A DNA stretch of 64,000 nucleotides from Caecibacteroides pullorum (GTDB lineage: Bacteria; Bacteroidota; Bacteroidia; Bacteroidales; Bacteroidaceae), in NCBI RefSeq assembly GCF_019239235.1, contig NZ_JAAZTS010000004.1, positions 1 through 64,000 of the forward strand. Direction: 5' to 3'. Position numbers and translations under genes: made by a program. This document shows, piece by piece, positions 1 to 9,408 of this stretch. Within the stretch, counting starts at the first letter, position 1, and every line of letters starts with the position of its first letter. The notes below the pieces were generated by a model. It worked only from the letters and a program-made list of their open reading frames with translations, had not been told where the DNA came from and searched no databases.

Positions 1-38
1 CAAAATATCGAGATTATCTTCAGAATATCGCTGCTTGA
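1..38 (+). CDS. possible 3' tail of an upstream gene (partial)
   Basis: In frame 3 the first bases read KYRDYLQNIAA followed by TGA at 36-38. A terminator-like hairpin follows 33 bases later, which fits the end of a plus-strand gene lying outside the window. The stretch is too short to recognise a family. A minus-strand frame over 1-95 is also open but has no start codon, so the assignment is tentative. Confidence 0.3.
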   Translation, partial: KYRDYLQNIAA

Positions 39-71
39 AAAAGTTAACAACGCTCTTATCGTTGATAAAGA

Positions 72-108
72 AAAGAGGGTGAATCGCGTATTACGACACA
101 CCCTCTTT
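72..108 (+). terminator. hairpin, likely terminator
   Basis: The ten-base arms AAAGAGGGTG (72-81) and CACCCTCTTT (99-108) pair perfectly around a 17-base loop. There is no long T run beyond the TTT of the arm. It probably ends transcription of the gene that stops at 38. Confidence 0.55.
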
Positions 109-211
109 CCTGCACCGGGCTTTTCCTCTCCCACCATCTCGGGCGTGCTGCAACTCCGGCAAGTCTGCCTATCTGTAGCCGACAACATCTCTACATCATA
201 AATCTACAGAC

Positions 212-242
212 TTGCATCACGGAAGAATTTTATTTACCTTTG
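212..242 (+). promoter_or_regulatory. Bacteroides-type promoter for the DUF5700-like gene
   Basis: TTGC at 212 and TACCTTTG at 235-242 are separated by 19 bases, matching the Bacteroidetes -33/-7 pattern (TTTG...TAnnTTTG). The coding start lies about 65 bases downstream. Confidence 0.6.
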
Positions 243-306
243 TCATAGTTTCAGCAATAGAACTTTTTTTACTGAACTTATGTCTTACTTAATTACTCAT
301 TTACAC

Positions 307-1410
307 ATGAAACATTGTATCATCACATTCTGCCTTCTAGCATCCTTCATTTGGGACATCCAAGCACAGACCTCTCCAAGATACTCCATCGAATCGGCCG
401 TCCGCTTCATCGAACTGGCACGGGCAGCCGAACAGGGGAAGCAACCTTCCGAAGCCGATTGGGAAGCTTTGTTTGCGACAAAAGGCTATCAGTCATTCTT
501 CAGTATCCGTACCGATTGGGAAGAATGGCAACAGAATATCCGCAAGGCATTCACGATAGTCTTCGACCCTGCCTGCCGGGCCATAGCCGATAGCATCGCC
601 CTGCAGCCGATGGCAACGGACGCTCCTTTTGAAAATTACTTTATCGTAAACTTCTATCAAATCCGCCAGCGGATGGATTCGCTGGAACATTTCTTGCACC
701 ATTCTAATTTTGAGCAACTCATGGAACAGGCATACAGCCGAGTGAAACAGTTCCTGCCGGCTGATGCGAAAGATTTGCCCCTGGCCGACCTGCCGATGTT
801 CTATCTGGCTTTCGACCCGGAGTCGCGCGCCATGGGCGGAGCCGTATTCTTCGACATCAACCAGGTGTATGAGGACGGCAAGGAAGGGTTCATCAACACA
901 GCTGCCCACGAACTGCACCATCACTACATGGATGCGCTCTGGGACTTGCGCTATCCGAAGGACTCGGACGACCCGGCACTGACGGCTCTCGTATACAACC
1001 AAATGGAAGGCACGACCGACCTCATCAGCAAACCTGAAATGCCCGTCACCAAACTGGGACTATACGGGCCGGAGATTGTCAAGATGTACAACGACGACTA
1101 TGCCGCAACCCCCGAAGTACTGAAACAACTTGACAACCTGACGTGCGACTATGCAGCCGGAAAAATTACAGCCGAGCAATTTGAAGAGGCCGCCGGCTGC
1201 GCCCACTTTGGAGGACATACCACCGGCGACTACATGGTATTTCTCATCCGTGACCAATTGGGGCTTCAGACCGCCATCGACTGTTTTTGCGACATACCGG
1301 CCTTCGTCCGCCGCTACAACGAAGCAGCCGCCAAAGCCGACACTTATGTCTTTTCCGATGCATTTGTGCAATATATAGACAAGGTGTGCCAAGAAATGAA
1401 AGGCGAATAG
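307..1410 (+). CDS. DUF5700-like putative zinc-dependent peptidase, secreted
   Basis: The start at 307 gives a clean signal peptide (MKHCIITFCLLASFIWDIQA); an in-frame ATG at 280 would add nine residues ahead of it. The 367-aa mature-type protein has an HELHH zinc motif near residue 201 and a possible third ligand in MEGTTD near residue 234, the arrangement of gluzincin-like peptidases. Family assignment to the DUF5700 putative zinc peptidases is from recall of the motif and length. It stands alone, with its own promoter at 212-242 and the obgE promoter just after its stop. Substrate unknown. Confidence 0.75.
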   Translation: MKHCIITFCLLASFIWDIQAQTSPRYSIESAVRFIELARAAEQGKQPSEADWEALFATKGYQSFFSIRTDWEEWQQNIRKAFTIVFDPACRAIADSIALQPMATDAPFENYFIVNFYQIRQRMDSLEHFLHHSNFEQLMEQAYSRVKQFLPADAKDLPLADLPMFYLAFDPESRAMGGAVFFDINQVYEDGKEGFINTAAHELHHHYMDALWDLRYPKDSDDPALTALVYNQMEGTTDLISKPEMPVTKLGLYGPEIVKMYNDDYAATPEVLKQLDNLTCDYAAGKITAEQFEEAAGCAHFGGHTTGDYMVFLIRDQLGLQTAIDCFCDIPAFVRRYNEAAAKADTYVFSDAFVQYIDKVCQEMKGE

Positions 1411-1443
1411 CTTCCTATATCCTAATGTATGCGAAATTATTCG

Positions 1444-1451
1444 TATCTTTG
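1444..1451 (+). promoter_or_regulatory. -7 element of the obgE operon
   Basis: TATCTTTG, a full match to TAnnTTTG, lies 27 bases before the obgE start. No clear TTTG -33 element is visible. Confidence 0.6.
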
Positions 1452-1478
1452 CCAACGCATCTATAATATTATAGCATT

Positions 1479-2660
1479 ATGGCAGAATCGAACTTTGTAG
1501 ACTATGTAAAGATATACTGCCGCTCGGGCAAGGGCGGCCGAGGTTCCACACACATGCGCCGCGCCAAATACGTGCCCAACGGAGGGCCTGACGGTGGCGA
1601 CGGCGGACGCGGGGGGCACGTCATCCTGCGCGGCAACCGCAACTACTGGACCCTGCTCCACCTGCGCTACGACCGCCACATCATGGCCGGTCACGGCGAA
1701 AGCGGCTCCAAGAACCGCAGCTTCGGCAAGGACGGCGAGGACAAGGTCATCGAGGTGCCCTGCGGCACGGTGGTCTACAACGCCGAGACGGGCGAGTACA
1801 TCTGCGACGTCACCGAACACGGACAGGAAGTGATCCTGCTGAAGGGAGGACGCGGCGGACTGGGCAACTGGCACTTCAAGACGGCTACCCGTCAGGCTCC
1901 GCGCTTCGCACAACCCGGCGAACCGATGCAGGAGATGACCGTCATCATGGAGCTGAAGCTGCTGGCCGACGTCGGACTGGTGGGCTTCCCCAACGCCGGC
2001 AAGTCAACTCTGCTCTCGGCCGTATCATCAGCCAAGCCGAAGATAGCCAACTACCCCTTCACCACGATGGAGCCCAACCTGGGCATCGTGTCCTACCGTG
2101 AAGGCAAGTCGTTCGTCATGGCCGACATCCCCGGCATCATCGAAGGAGCCAGTGAAGGCCGCGGACTGGGTCTGCGCTTCCTGCGCCACATCGAACGCAA
2201 CTCGCTGCTGCTCTTCATGGTACCCGCCGACAGCGACGACATCACCAAGGAATACAACATCCTGCTGAACGAGTTGAAGAACTTCAACCCCGAAATGCTG
2301 GACAAGCAGCGCGTACTGGCCATCACCAAGTGCGACATGCTGGACCAGGAGCTGATGGACGAGATAGAGCCGACCCTGCCCCAGGACGTGCCCCACGTGT
2401 TCATCTCCGCCATCTCGGGCCTCGGCATCAACGTGCTGAAGGATATCCTGTGGGAGGAACTGAACAAGGAGAGCAACAAGATTGAGGGCAAGATAGAAAG
2501 CATCGCCCACCGCCCCAAGGACATGAGCCACCTGAAGGAGGAGCTGGCCGACGAAGGCGAAGACGAGGACCTCAGCATCGAGTATGTGGACGAGGACGAC
2601 ATCGAAGACCTCGAAGACTTCGAATACGAAGAAGAGGACTGGGAGGACGACAAGCAATGA
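1479..2660 (+). CDS. obgE: GTPase ObgE/CgtA
   Basis: Ribosome-associated GTPase of the Obg family, involved in large-subunit maturation and growth control. The glycine-rich Obg fold occupies residues 1-158 (GGRGG and GGDGG repeats). The G domain follows with GFPNAGKST (169-177), DIPG (216-219) and TKCD (283-286). The last about 35 residues are almost entirely acidic, in place of the C-terminal domain of some family members. The length of 393 aa is normal for Bacteroidales. Its stop overlaps the next start as ATGA, so this is the first gene of a tight four-gene run. Confidence 0.97.
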   Translation: MAESNFVDYVKIYCRSGKGGRGSTHMRRAKYVPNGGPDGGDGGRGGHVILRGNRNYWTLLHLRYDRHIMAGHGESGSKNRSFGKDGEDKVIEVPCGTVVYNAETGEYICDVTEHGQEVILLKGGRGGLGNWHFKTATRQAPRFAQPGEPMQEMTVIMELKLLADVGLVGFPNAGKSTLLSAVSSAKPKIANYPFTTMEPNLGIVSYREGKSFVMADIPGIIEGASEGRGLGLRFLRHIERNSLLLFMVPADSDDITKEYNILLNELKNFNPEMLDKQRVLAITKCDMLDQELMDEIEPTLPQDVPHVFISAISGLGINVLKDILWEELNKESNKIEGKIESIAHRPKDMSHLKEELADEGEDEDLSIEYVDEDDIEDLEDFEYEEEDWEDDKQ

Positions 2661-3469
2661 GCCGCCTCAGCCCCGACAAACGAATGTTGGAGTATGCATT
2701 AAACGATGCATGCTCCGACATTTTTGCTTTCAGCACCACCCGCCACGGCGGCGTCAGCACAGGCACCTATGCCTCGCTGAACTGCACACCCTACACAGGT
2801 GACTCGGCCGAGAACGTCCGCCGCAACCAGGAACAGCTTCTGGAAGCCCTGCCGCAACGCCCGCAGGAACTCATCATCCCCTGGCAGACGCACGGCACGG
2901 CATCCCTCGTCATCGACACCGACTATCTGCAGGCCGACCCGCAAACACGCCACGAACGCCTGCAAGGCATCGACGCCCTCATCACCTGCGAACCGAGCGT
3001 CTGCCTCTGCATCTCGACGGCCGACTGCATTCCTATTCTATTGTATGACCAAAGGCACCGCGCCGTCGCCGCCGTCCATGCCGGCTGGCGGGGAACAGTG
3101 AACCGCATCGCCCTGCACACGTTGGAAAGGATGCGGGAACTCTACGGTACAGAGGGCAAGGACGTGCAGGCCGTCATCGGCCCCGGTATCTCGCTTGCCG
3201 CCTTCGAAGTGGGCGAAGAAGTGTACGAAGCCTTCCGCACCGCCAACTTCCCCATGCCCTACATCGCCGAATGGCACAACGATACCCACAAGCATCACAT
3301 AGACCTGTGGGCCGCCAACCAGCTGCAACTGCTGGGCTTCGGCCTGCCCGACACGCAGATAGAGACCGCCGGCATCTGTACCTACACCCGCCACGAAGAC
3401 TTCTTCTCTGCCCGCAGGCTGGGAATCAAGTCGGGCAGGATGCTGTCGGGAATCATGATTAACCCCTAA
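2657..3469 (+). CDS. YfiH/LACC1 family multicopper-type purine nucleoside phosphorylase/deaminase
   Basis: 270-aa member of the former DUF152 family (YfiH, human LACC1/FAMIN), cytosolic enzymes acting on purine nucleosides and often misnamed polyphenol oxidase. Typical motifs are TRHGGVS near residue 29, the metal-site segment [12 protein letters not shown] near residue 120, [10 protein letters not shown] near 137 and the C-terminal [12 protein letters not shown]. The start overlaps the obgE stop by four bases, implying translational coupling. Confidence 0.9.
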   Translation: MSRLSPDKRMLEYALNDACSDIFAFSTTRHGGVSTGTYASLNCTPYTGDSAENVRRNQEQLLEALPQRPQELIIPWQTHGTASLVIDTDYLQADPQTRHERLQGIDALITCEPSVCLCISTADCIPILLYDQRHRAVAAVHAGWRGTVNRIALHTLERMRELYGTEGKDVQAVIGPGISLAAFEVGEEVYEAFRTANFPMPYIAEWHNDTHKHHIDLWAANQLQLLGFGLPDTQIETAGICTYTRHEDFFSARRLGIKSGRMLSGIMINP

Positions 3470-3476
3470 CAACCCT

Positions 3477-4151
3477 ATGATTATGTATAATCTCACCGTA
3501 TCCGAAGAACTGAAATCGCGCTGCCCCGAATACTGCGGAGCAGCCGTCTATGCCGAAGTGACCAATACGCCTCATAGCGAAGGACTTTGGCAGGAAATAA
3601 ACGCCTTCACCGAAGAACTGCGTGCCGCCGACACCACCGAAGGCATCAAGCACCAGCCCGCCATTGCCGCCACCCGCGAAGCCTACAAACGCTGCGGCAA
3701 GGACCCCAGCCGTTACCGTCCTTCTGCCGAGGCTTTGCGCCGGCGTCTGCTCCGCGGATTGGAGCTGTATCAGATTGATACACTGGTGGACCTCATCAAC
3801 CTCGTCTCCCTGCGTACAGGCTACAGCATCGGCGGTTTCGATGCCGACAAGATACAGGGCACCGACCTCTGCCTGGGTATCGGCCGGGCCGAAGAACCGT
3901 TCGAGGGCATCGGCCGCGGTGTGCTCAACATCGAAGGCTTGCCCGTCTTCCGCGACGCCGTGGGCGGTATCGGTACCCCTACTAGCGACAACGAACGTAC
4001 CAAGATGGACGTCGGTACCCGCCACATTCTGGCCATCATCAATGGCTACGACGGCGACACCACCCGTCTGCAACAGACTGCCGAAATGACACAGGAACTT
4101 TTAAGGAAATATGCCTCATCCGACGGAGGAAACATTCATTACTTCGAATGA
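3477..4151 (+). CDS. B3/B4 tRNA-binding domain protein
   Basis: 224-aa protein resembling the free-standing B3/B4 domain of phenylalanyl-tRNA synthetase beta subunit, which can edit or bind mischarged tRNA. The AATREAYKRCGKDPSRYRPS segment near residue 65 and the following region up to NLVSLRTGYSIGGFDAD match that domain. Two starts are close together (3477 and 3483). It begins 7 bases after yfiH and its TGA overlaps the next ATG. Confidence 0.8.
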   Translation: MIMYNLTVSEELKSRCPEYCGAAVYAEVTNTPHSEGLWQEINAFTEELRAADTTEGIKHQPAIAATREAYKRCGKDPSRYRPSAEALRRRLLRGLELYQIDTLVDLINLVSLRTGYSIGGFDADKIQGTDLCLGIGRAEEPFEGIGRGVLNIEGLPVFRDAVGGIGTPTSDNERTKMDVGTRHILAIINGYDGDTTRLQQTAEMTQELLRKYASSDGGNIHYFE

Positions 4152-4780
4152 AAACAGTGTTATTCCTCCTCATCTGTCTTCTGCTCCCTCTACAGATACA
4201 GGGCCAGCAGAAGACAGGCACCTTCTCCAACATGGAGGTGAACCACATCCGTGTGGCTACTCCGGGACTGTTCGACAAGAGTAAAACCATCCTGCTGCAC
4301 CTCGACAGCCTGGGGCAAAAGGACTATTGCTTCCCCCTGCCCGGCGGCAAAGTTATCTCGCCCTACGGACGGGGTGACGGGCGGCATACAGGTATCGACA
4401 TCAAGACGCGGGCCAACGACACCATCCGCAGTGCCTTCGCCGGTGTGGTACGCATGTCGAAACCCTACAGTGCCTACGGCAATGTCATTGTGGTACGCCA
4501 TCCCTCCGGCCTGGAGACCGTCTACAGCCACAACTCCAAAAACCTGGTGCAAAGCGGCGACACGGTAAAGGCCGGGCAAGCCATCGCTCTGACAGGACGC
4601 ACAGGACGAGCCACTACCGAGCACCTGCACTTCGAAACACGCATCAACGGCCAACACTTCAACCCCAACATCCTCTTCAACATGAAGGAAGAAAGCCTGC
4701 GGCACGAGTGCATCCGCTGCACCAAGAATGCAAACGGTATCGTCGTCAAGCCGGTGTTGAAAAATAACGGTACGAAGTGA
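4148..4780 (+). CDS. M23 family metallopeptidase (LytM-like), secreted
   Basis: 210 aa with an N-terminal signal peptide (MKTVLFLLICLLLPLQIQG). The LytM zinc core shows as GRGDGRHTGIDI near residue 77, VYSHNSKNL near 127 and the last histidine pair in TEHLHFETRI near 160, so the metal site appears intact. The family cleaves peptidoglycan cross-links, or acts as an activator when degenerate. Coupled by ATGA overlap to the B3/4 gene; last gene of the obgE operon. Confidence 0.9.
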   Translation: MKTVLFLLICLLLPLQIQGQQKTGTFSNMEVNHIRVATPGLFDKSKTILLHLDSLGQKDYCFPLPGGKVISPYGRGDGRHTGIDIKTRANDTIRSAFAGVVRMSKPYSAYGNVIVVRHPSGLETVYSHNSKNLVQSGDTVKAGQAIALTGRTGRATTEHLHFETRINGQHFNPNILFNMKEESLRHECIRCTKNANGIVVKPVLKNNGTK

Positions 4781-4802
4781 CACGGTTTTCCAAACGTTTC
4801 AT

Positions 4803-4810
4803 TACCTTTG
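4803..4810 (+). promoter_or_regulatory. -7 element of phoH
   Basis: TACCTTTG lies 33 bases before the phoH start and 22 bases after the M23 peptidase stop, suggesting that phoH-purC has its own promoter. Confidence 0.55.
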
Positions 4811-4843
4811 CAAGGCATTTCAATGAACAATTAAAACATATCA

Positions 4844-5851
4844 ATGATAGAAAAACTGATTGTCCTCGAAGATATCGACCCGGTCATCTTTTACGGTGTA
4901 AACAACGCCAACATGCAGCTGATCAAGGCTCTTTACCCCAAATTGCGCATTGTGGCGCGCGGCAACGTCATCAAGGTGCTAGGCGATGAAGAAGAAATGT
5001 GTGCCTTCGAAGAAAACATCATCAAGCTGGAGAAGCACTGTGCTGAATACAATTCGCTGAAGGAAGAAGCCATTATCGACATCATCAAAGGCAATGCTCC
5101 GCAAGCGGAAAAGAGCGGCAACGTCATCGTGTTCAGTGTGACGGGCAAGCCCATCATCCCCCGAAGCGAAAACCAGCAGAAGCTGGTGGATGCCTTCCAC
5201 AAGAACGACATGGTGTTTGCCATCGGCCCGGCCGGATCGGGCAAGACCTACACCGCCATCGCCCTGGCCGTGCGTGCCCTGAAGAACAAGGAAATCAAGA
5301 AAATCATCCTCAGCCGCCCCGCCGTGGAGGCAGGCGAGAAGCTCGGCTTCCTGCCCGGCGACATGAAAGACAAGATAGACCCATACCTGCAACCGCTCTA
5401 CGACGCCTTGCAGGACATGATACCCGCCGCCAAGCTGAAGGAATACATGGAGCTGAACATCATCCAGATAGCTCCGCTGGCCTTCATGCGCGGACGTACA
5501 CTGAACGATGCTGTCGTCATCCTCGACGAAGCTCAGAACACTACGACTGCCCAAATCAAGATGTTCCTCACCCGCATGGGCATGAACACCAAGATGATTG
5601 TGACGGGCGACATGACGCAGATCGACCTCCCCTCCTCGCAGACTTCCGGCCTCGTACAGGCCCTGAAAATACTGAAAGGTGTGAAGGGAATCAGCTTCAT
5701 TGAGCTGAACAAGAAAGACATCGTCCGTCACAAACTGGTAACACAGATTGTGGAGGCATACGAAAAGTTTGAGAAAGAACAGAAAGCCGAACGCGAACGC
5801 CAGAAAGAAGAGAAGAAAAGCCAAACGACTAACACTAATCAAAATACATAA
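4844..5851 (+). CDS. PhoH family ATPase
   Basis: 335-aa PhoH-like protein. An N-terminal KH-like region (1-100) precedes the P-loop ATPase core with GPAGSGKT (128-135) and VVILDEAQN (224-232). The conserved [17 protein letters not shown] and [13 protein letters not shown] segments are present. The lysine- and glutamate-rich tail (about 310-335) is low complexity. PhoH proteins are linked to RNA metabolism under stress. It ends 5 bases before purC. Confidence 0.93.
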   Translation: MIEKLIVLEDIDPVIFYGVNNANMQLIKALYPKLRIVARGNVIKVLGDEEEMCAFEENIIKLEKHCAEYNSLKEEAIIDIIKGNAPQAEKSGNVIVFSVTGKPIIPRSENQQKLVDAFHKNDMVFAIGPAGSGKTYTAIALAVRALKNKEIKKIILSRPAVEAGEKLGFLPGDMKDKIDPYLQPLYDALQDMIPAAKLKEYMELNIIQIAPLAFMRGRTLNDAVVILDEAQNTTTAQIKMFLTRMGMNTKMIVTGDMTQIDLPSSQTSGLVQALKILKGVKGISFIELNKKDIVRHKLVTQIVEAYEKFEKEQKAERERQKEEKKSQTTNTNQNT

Positions 5852-5856
5852 CAGTT

Positions 5857-6804
5857 ATGAAACAAGCGTTAACTAAAACTGATTTCAACTTTCCAGGACA
5901 GAAGAGTGTCTATCACGGAAAAGTACGTGACGTGTACAACATCAACGGCGAAAAGCTCGTCATGGTAGCAACCGACCGTATCTCGGCCTTCGACGTCATC
6001 CTGCCGAAAGGTATCCCCTTCAAGGGCCAGATGCTGAACCAGATTGCCGCCAAGTTCCTCGATGCCACGACCGACATCTGCCCCAACTGGAAGCTGGCTA
6101 CACCCGACCCGATGGTAACCGTCGGCGTAATGTGCGAAGGTTTCCCTGTAGAAATGATTGTTCGCGGTTACCTCTGCGGCTCGGCCTGGCGTGTTTACAA
6201 GAGCGGTGTGCGTGAAATCTGCGGCGTACGCCTGCCCGAAGGAATGAAGGAGAACCAGAAGTTCCCCGAACCCATCATCACTCCGACGACCAAAGCCGAA
6301 ATCGGTGAACACGACGCCGACATCTCCAAGGAGGAAATCCTGGCCAAGGGTCTGGCTACTCCCGAAGAATATGCCCTGCTGGAGAAATATACACTGGCCC
6401 TCTTCAAGCGCGGTACAGAAATTGCTGCCGAGCGTGGCCTCATCCTGGTAGATACGAAATATGAATTCGGCAAGCACAACGGCCAGATCTATCTGATGGA
6501 CGAAATCCATACACCCGACTCCAGCCGCTACTTCTACAGCGAAGGCTACGAAGAGCGTTTCGAGAAAGGTGAACCCCAGAAGCAGCTCTCCAAAGAATTC
6601 GTACGCGAATGGTTGATGGACAACGGTTTCCAGGGTAAGGAAGGCCAGCAGGTTCCCGAGATGACCGACGAAATTGTGACCTCTATCAGCGAACGTTACA
6701 TCGAACTGTATGAGCACATCACCGGCGAGAAATTTGTTCGCGAAGCAGCTGAAGACATTGCTGCACGTATCGAAAAGAATGTAACAGAATACCTAAACAA
6801 GTAA
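5857..6804 (+). CDS. purC: phosphoribosylaminoimidazole-succinocarboxamide synthase
   Basis: SAICAR synthetase of de novo purine synthesis: ligates aspartate to CAIR with ATP. The 315-aa length is that of the longer form. Visible motifs are YHGKVRDVY near residue 20, [10 protein letters not shown] near 39, [10 protein letters not shown] near 109 and the [12 protein letters not shown] segment near 215 characteristic of PurC. It is 5 bases downstream of phoH; an inverted repeat follows its stop. Confidence 0.97.
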   Translation: MKQALTKTDFNFPGQKSVYHGKVRDVYNINGEKLVMVATDRISAFDVILPKGIPFKGQMLNQIAAKFLDATTDICPNWKLATPDPMVTVGVMCEGFPVEMIVRGYLCGSAWRVYKSGVREICGVRLPEGMKENQKFPEPIITPTTKAEIGEHDADISKEEILAKGLATPEEYALLEKYTLALFKRGTEIAAERGLILVDTKYEFGKHNGQIYLMDEIHTPDSSRYFYSEGYEERFEKGEPQKQLSKEFVREWLMDNGFQGKEGQQVPEMTDEIVTSISERYIELYEHITGEKFVREAAEDIAARIEKNVTEYLNK

Positions 6805-6836
6805 TACAAGAGCACACTTGCTCCTAACATACACTT

Positions 6837-6896
6837 AACGCGGATTACGCGGAATAGCACGAATGTCACTATCCCTATTCCATGTAATCTGCGTCT
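6837..6896. repeat. inverted repeat after purC (ACGCGGATTAC family)
   Basis: Arms at 6838-6857 and 6875-6894 pair over 20 bases with about four mismatches. The core, AACGCGGATTAC against GTAATCTGCGT, resembles the pair at 42252-42308. It sits between convergent purC and the hipT-like gene and could end transcription from either side. Confidence 0.55.
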
Positions 6897-6919
6897 GTTT
6901 TACCCAACCAGCAAGACTG

Positions 6920-7858
6920 TCAACGCAACATCACCACACGACGCAAGATAAGCTTTTTGTATTGTCTCTTCATATCATCAGGCAAGAAAGACTGGTCTAT
7001 CAGTCCAAACCACTTAGGTAGGGCTCGACTGAATCGGCGAGCCAGATTTTCAATCACTTTTTCTTCTACTCCCGAAGCAGTAATAGCCTTGTAGAAATCC
7101 ATCTTACGCAAACGATTCTTCTTCCCGTTAAGAGTAAGAGCGAGCTCCTCCGTATCTTCGGGAATCACCAGTGCAGTAGACAACATGTCATAAGCCGGAG
7201 TAAGCGTATATCCATTTATCAGATTGTAAAGCGAAAAGTTTTTAAGGTGCATGTCAGCATTACCTGTTATCCAACAAAAGACTACCACTTCCCAGAAATT
7301 AATAACATCGAGCTGTGGTGTAAAAGAGTAACGACGAATAAGCTTGGCTATCTGCTCGTAAGAGCCCTTATACTTATACTCTGTAAGCCGTTCGGACAGT
7401 TGGCACATGTCTTCCATAGCCACCTTATGACCATCGGGCAGACGGTCGATACGGCGGGTAATGTAACACAATTCACCATCGCTGAAACGTATCAAACTAT
7501 GAGGTACTACATTGATTTTGGCAGCTTCGGCCAAGTGCATGGTAACATCTTCCAATTCAGGCAAAGCACGATAAGACTGCGTCTGCGGCTTCAAAATAAA
7601 ACGTCCCCACAATCCTACTATGGTAAAGCGATCAGGTTCATTACGCCCACCTCTGTTAATATCAAGAGAAAGTTTAGCTTGCACCCCAGTAAGGGTAGTT
7701 TGGCTGCGTACTACTTCACGAGCTAAATCACCCAGTTGACTGCGCACGTAAGGCAACTCAGGAGCCATACGGACACCAAAAAACTTGCGAGCACAAGCCG
7801 GATGAAAATCTTTCATTCCCTCACTTAATTCTTTATAACAATACAGGCATCGACTCAT
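6920..7858 (-). CDS. HipA C-terminal domain kinase (HipT-like toxin)
   Basis: 312-aa HipA-fold serine/threonine kinase lacking the N-subdomain found in full HipA. It starts with a small Cys/His cluster (CLYC near residue 4, HPAC near 19) that could bind zinc. Then come SQTTLTGVQAKLSL near 52, the position of the regulatory Gly/Ser loop; the catalytic GNADMHLKNFSL near 200; and the metal-binding PAYDML near 221. The active site looks intact. ATGA overlap with the HipS-like gene shows a true separate gene. By analogy with HipBST it is the toxin; its target is not visible. Confidence 0.88.
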   Translation of the reverse strand: MSRCLYCYKELSEGMKDFHPACARKFFGVRMAPELPYVRSQLGDLAREVVRSQTTLTGVQAKLSLDINRGGRNEPDRFTIVGLWGRFILKPQTQSYRALPELEDVTMHLAEAAKINVVPHSLIRFSDGELCYITRRIDRLPDGHKVAMEDMCQLSERLTEYKYKGSYEQIAKLIRRYSFTPQLDVINFWEVVVFCWITGNADMHLKNFSLYNLINGYTLTPAYDMLSTALVIPEDTEELALTLNGKKNRLRKMDFYKAITASGVEEKVIENLARRFSRALPKWFGLIDQSFLPDDMKRQYKKLILRRVVMLR

Positions 7859-8193
7859 GACTTTTCCTCCTCTGTTTCATTATCTGGTATCACACTGACA
7901 GCTCCAATACAATCTTTACAACAGGCTAGCAGAAGCGACATGCGGTCACGTTGATTAATCTTCCAACTCCGCTCGGCAATGTCCAGCAACCAGCCTTCGG
8001 GTATTAGTCCATCAAAGAATGGAAAAAGCACCGTATCATGATAAGGCTTCTCCGTCAATGGTAGTGTAAGGCTAACAGCTGCTGCATCAGACAAAGCCAA
8101 ATAACTAGCGTCATACGTGAAAGTAAAACCGTTTTCATCTTCTATCAACCTGCCAGCTAACCGGTCGTACAGATATACCTTAGCCCGTTTCAT
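7855..8193 (-). CDS. HipA N-terminal domain protein (HipS-like)
   Basis: 112-aa stand-alone version of the HipA N-subdomain 1 (Couple_hipA type): VYLYDRLAGRLIEDENGFTF, then SLTLPLTEKPYHDTVLFPFF and GLIPEGWLLDI. In HipBST systems this small protein, not HipB, neutralises the kinase; that role is inferred here. It overlaps the next gene and the preceding one by four bases each, so all three should be made from one transcript. Confidence 0.85.
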   Translation of the reverse strand: MKRAKVYLYDRLAGRLIEDENGFTFTYDASYLALSDAAAVSLTLPLTEKPYHDTVLFPFFDGLIPEGWLLDIAERSWKINQRDRMSLLLACCKDCIGAVSVIPDNETEEEKS

Positions 8194-8417
8194 AACCTAT
8201 CCTCCCTTGTTTTTACATCAACCTCCACAGGCCCTACCTGACGGCCAAACAAACTGAGCACTTGATTCACTTTATCCATCCGCAAGGTCTGTTTACCCTG
8301 CTCCAAATCGCGAACAAAACGTAACCCTACACCCGACTTATCTGCCAGGTCCACTTGCGTCAAACCAAACTGACGACGCATTTCCTTTACAAAATCTGCA
8401 ATTACTGTATAAGTCAT
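8190..8417 (-). CDS. HipB-like XRE-family regulator
   Basis: 75-aa helix-turn-helix protein: VKEMRRQFGLTQVDLADKSG followed by VGLRFVRDLEQGKQTLRMDK, a standard Xre/Cro fold as in HipB. The ATG at 8417 was chosen because the open frame further upstream runs through the operators. First gene of the hipBST-like operon. It likely represses its own promoter through the dyads at 8421-8521. Confidence 0.88.
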   Translation of the reverse strand: MTYTVIADFVKEMRRQFGLTQVDLADKSGVGLRFVRDLEQGKQTLRMDKVNQVLSLFGRQVGPVEVDVKTREDRL

Positions 8418-8420
8418 ATC

Positions 8421-8521
8421 TATACCCTTTCGGGTACAAATATAATAAAATTCTTCACTGATTATACCTGTATGGGTATAATTAACCAAAAGCTACACAG
8501 ATTTATACCCAAACGGGTATA
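8421..8521 (-). promoter_or_regulatory. three HipB-type operators over the hip promoter
   Basis: Three dyads of the form TATACCC-N4-GGGTATA lie at 8421-8438 (one mismatch), 8463-8480 (one mismatch) and 8504-8521 (perfect, extending to 8-base arms). Their centres are 42 and 41 bases apart, about four helical turns, so bound dimers would face the same side. The minus-strand -7 element TATATTTG (8444-8437) overlaps the first dyad, which fits autorepression. Confidence 0.8.
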
Positions 8522-8626
8522 AGTAAGCTTCTATATCCAAATATTCTTATAGCTTCTTCAAATAAAGAAGATAACGAATATACTGGAAAATATGCCACAA
8601 GTTACACACTGAACTACTTATTTTCT

Positions 8627-8634
8627 TAACTTTG
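8627..8634 (+). promoter_or_regulatory. -7 element of ubiE/menG
   Basis: TAACTTTG lies 21 bases before the ATG at 8656. It also overlaps an in-frame TTG (8632), which is therefore an unlikely start. The third hip operator is about 105 bases upstream. Confidence 0.6.
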
Positions 8635-8655
8635 CGCAAGAATATACCTATTTTT

Positions 8656-9393
8656 ATGGATTATCCTCAGGAACATATTAAGCCATACGGCGAAGAAGGT
8701 ACAAAAGCTGTACAGGTGGAACGCATGTTCAATCATATCGCTCCAACGTATGACCAACTGAACCACACCCTCTCAATGGGTATCGACCGTAGTTGGCGTA
8801 GAAAAGCGATCCATACACTCCGTCCCTATCACCCCCAACAAATACTGGACATAGCTACCGGTACGGGCGATTTTGCCATCCTGGCCTGCCGTGAGCTACA
8901 ACCACAGTCTCTTATTGGTGCTGACATTTCGGAAGGCATGATGGAAGTAGGCCGTGAAAAGGTACAGCAGGCAGGTCTCGCGGATAAGGTATCTTTCGCC
9001 CGCGAAGATTGCACAGCGTTGTCTTTTGCAGATGCCACGTTCGATGCAGTAACAGTAGCTTTCGGTGTCCGCAATTTTGAGCATCTGGATATTGCACTTG
9101 GAGAAATGTGTCGTGTACTTCGCCCTAACGGACATTTGGTTATCCTTGAGTTATCTACACCCGACCGCTTTCCCATGAAGCAACTATTTACTCTTTACTC
9201 TAAAGTAGTAATGCCGCTTATTGGCAAACTGATATCCAAGGACAACAGTGCCTACACTTATCTACCCGAAAGCATTCGCGCTTTTCCGCAAGGCGAAGTG
9301 ATGCAGCAGGCTATACGCAACGCCGGTTTCAGCCAGGTACGTTTCCGGCGATTAACATTCGGTATCTGTACCCTTTATGTAGCAACCAAATAA
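8656..9393 (+). CDS. ubiE: demethylmenaquinone methyltransferase (UbiE/MenG)
   Basis: 245-aa SAM-dependent methyltransferase that performs the last step of menaquinone synthesis. Motif I is [11 protein letters not shown] near residue 63. The family signatures [21 protein letters not shown] near 25 and AFGVRNFEH near 134 are present. Start at 8656 chosen because the promoter -7 element covers the alternative TTG. First gene of a run of moderate GC (ubiE-aroE-hydrolase). Confidence 0.95.
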   Translation: MDYPQEHIKPYGEEGTKAVQVERMFNHIAPTYDQLNHTLSMGIDRSWRRKAIHTLRPYHPQQILDIATGTGDFAILACRELQPQSLIGADISEGMMEVGREKVQQAGLADKVSFAREDCTALSFADATFDAVTVAFGVRNFEHLDIALGEMCRVLRPNGHLVILELSTPDRFPMKQLFTLYSKVVMPLIGKLISKDNSAYTYLPESIRAFPQGEVMQQAIRNAGFSQVRFRRLTFGICTLYVATK

Positions 9394-9408
9394 ATCTACC
9401 TTTTAATT

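Noticed and set aside
1..95. Minus-strand gene fragment at the window start
   Set aside because: The frame reads plausibly (FINDKSVVNFFKQRYSEDN) but has no start codon before a stop, and a terminator-like hairpin overlaps its upstream end.
280..306. Start of the DUF5700-like gene at the earlier ATG
   Set aside because: It adds nine residues in front of a well-formed signal peptide.
6920..8193. Split HipA as a frameshifted pseudogene
   Set aside because: The two frames overlap by four bases with proper start and stop, and the kinase has its own N-terminal Cys/His extension, so they are separate genes.
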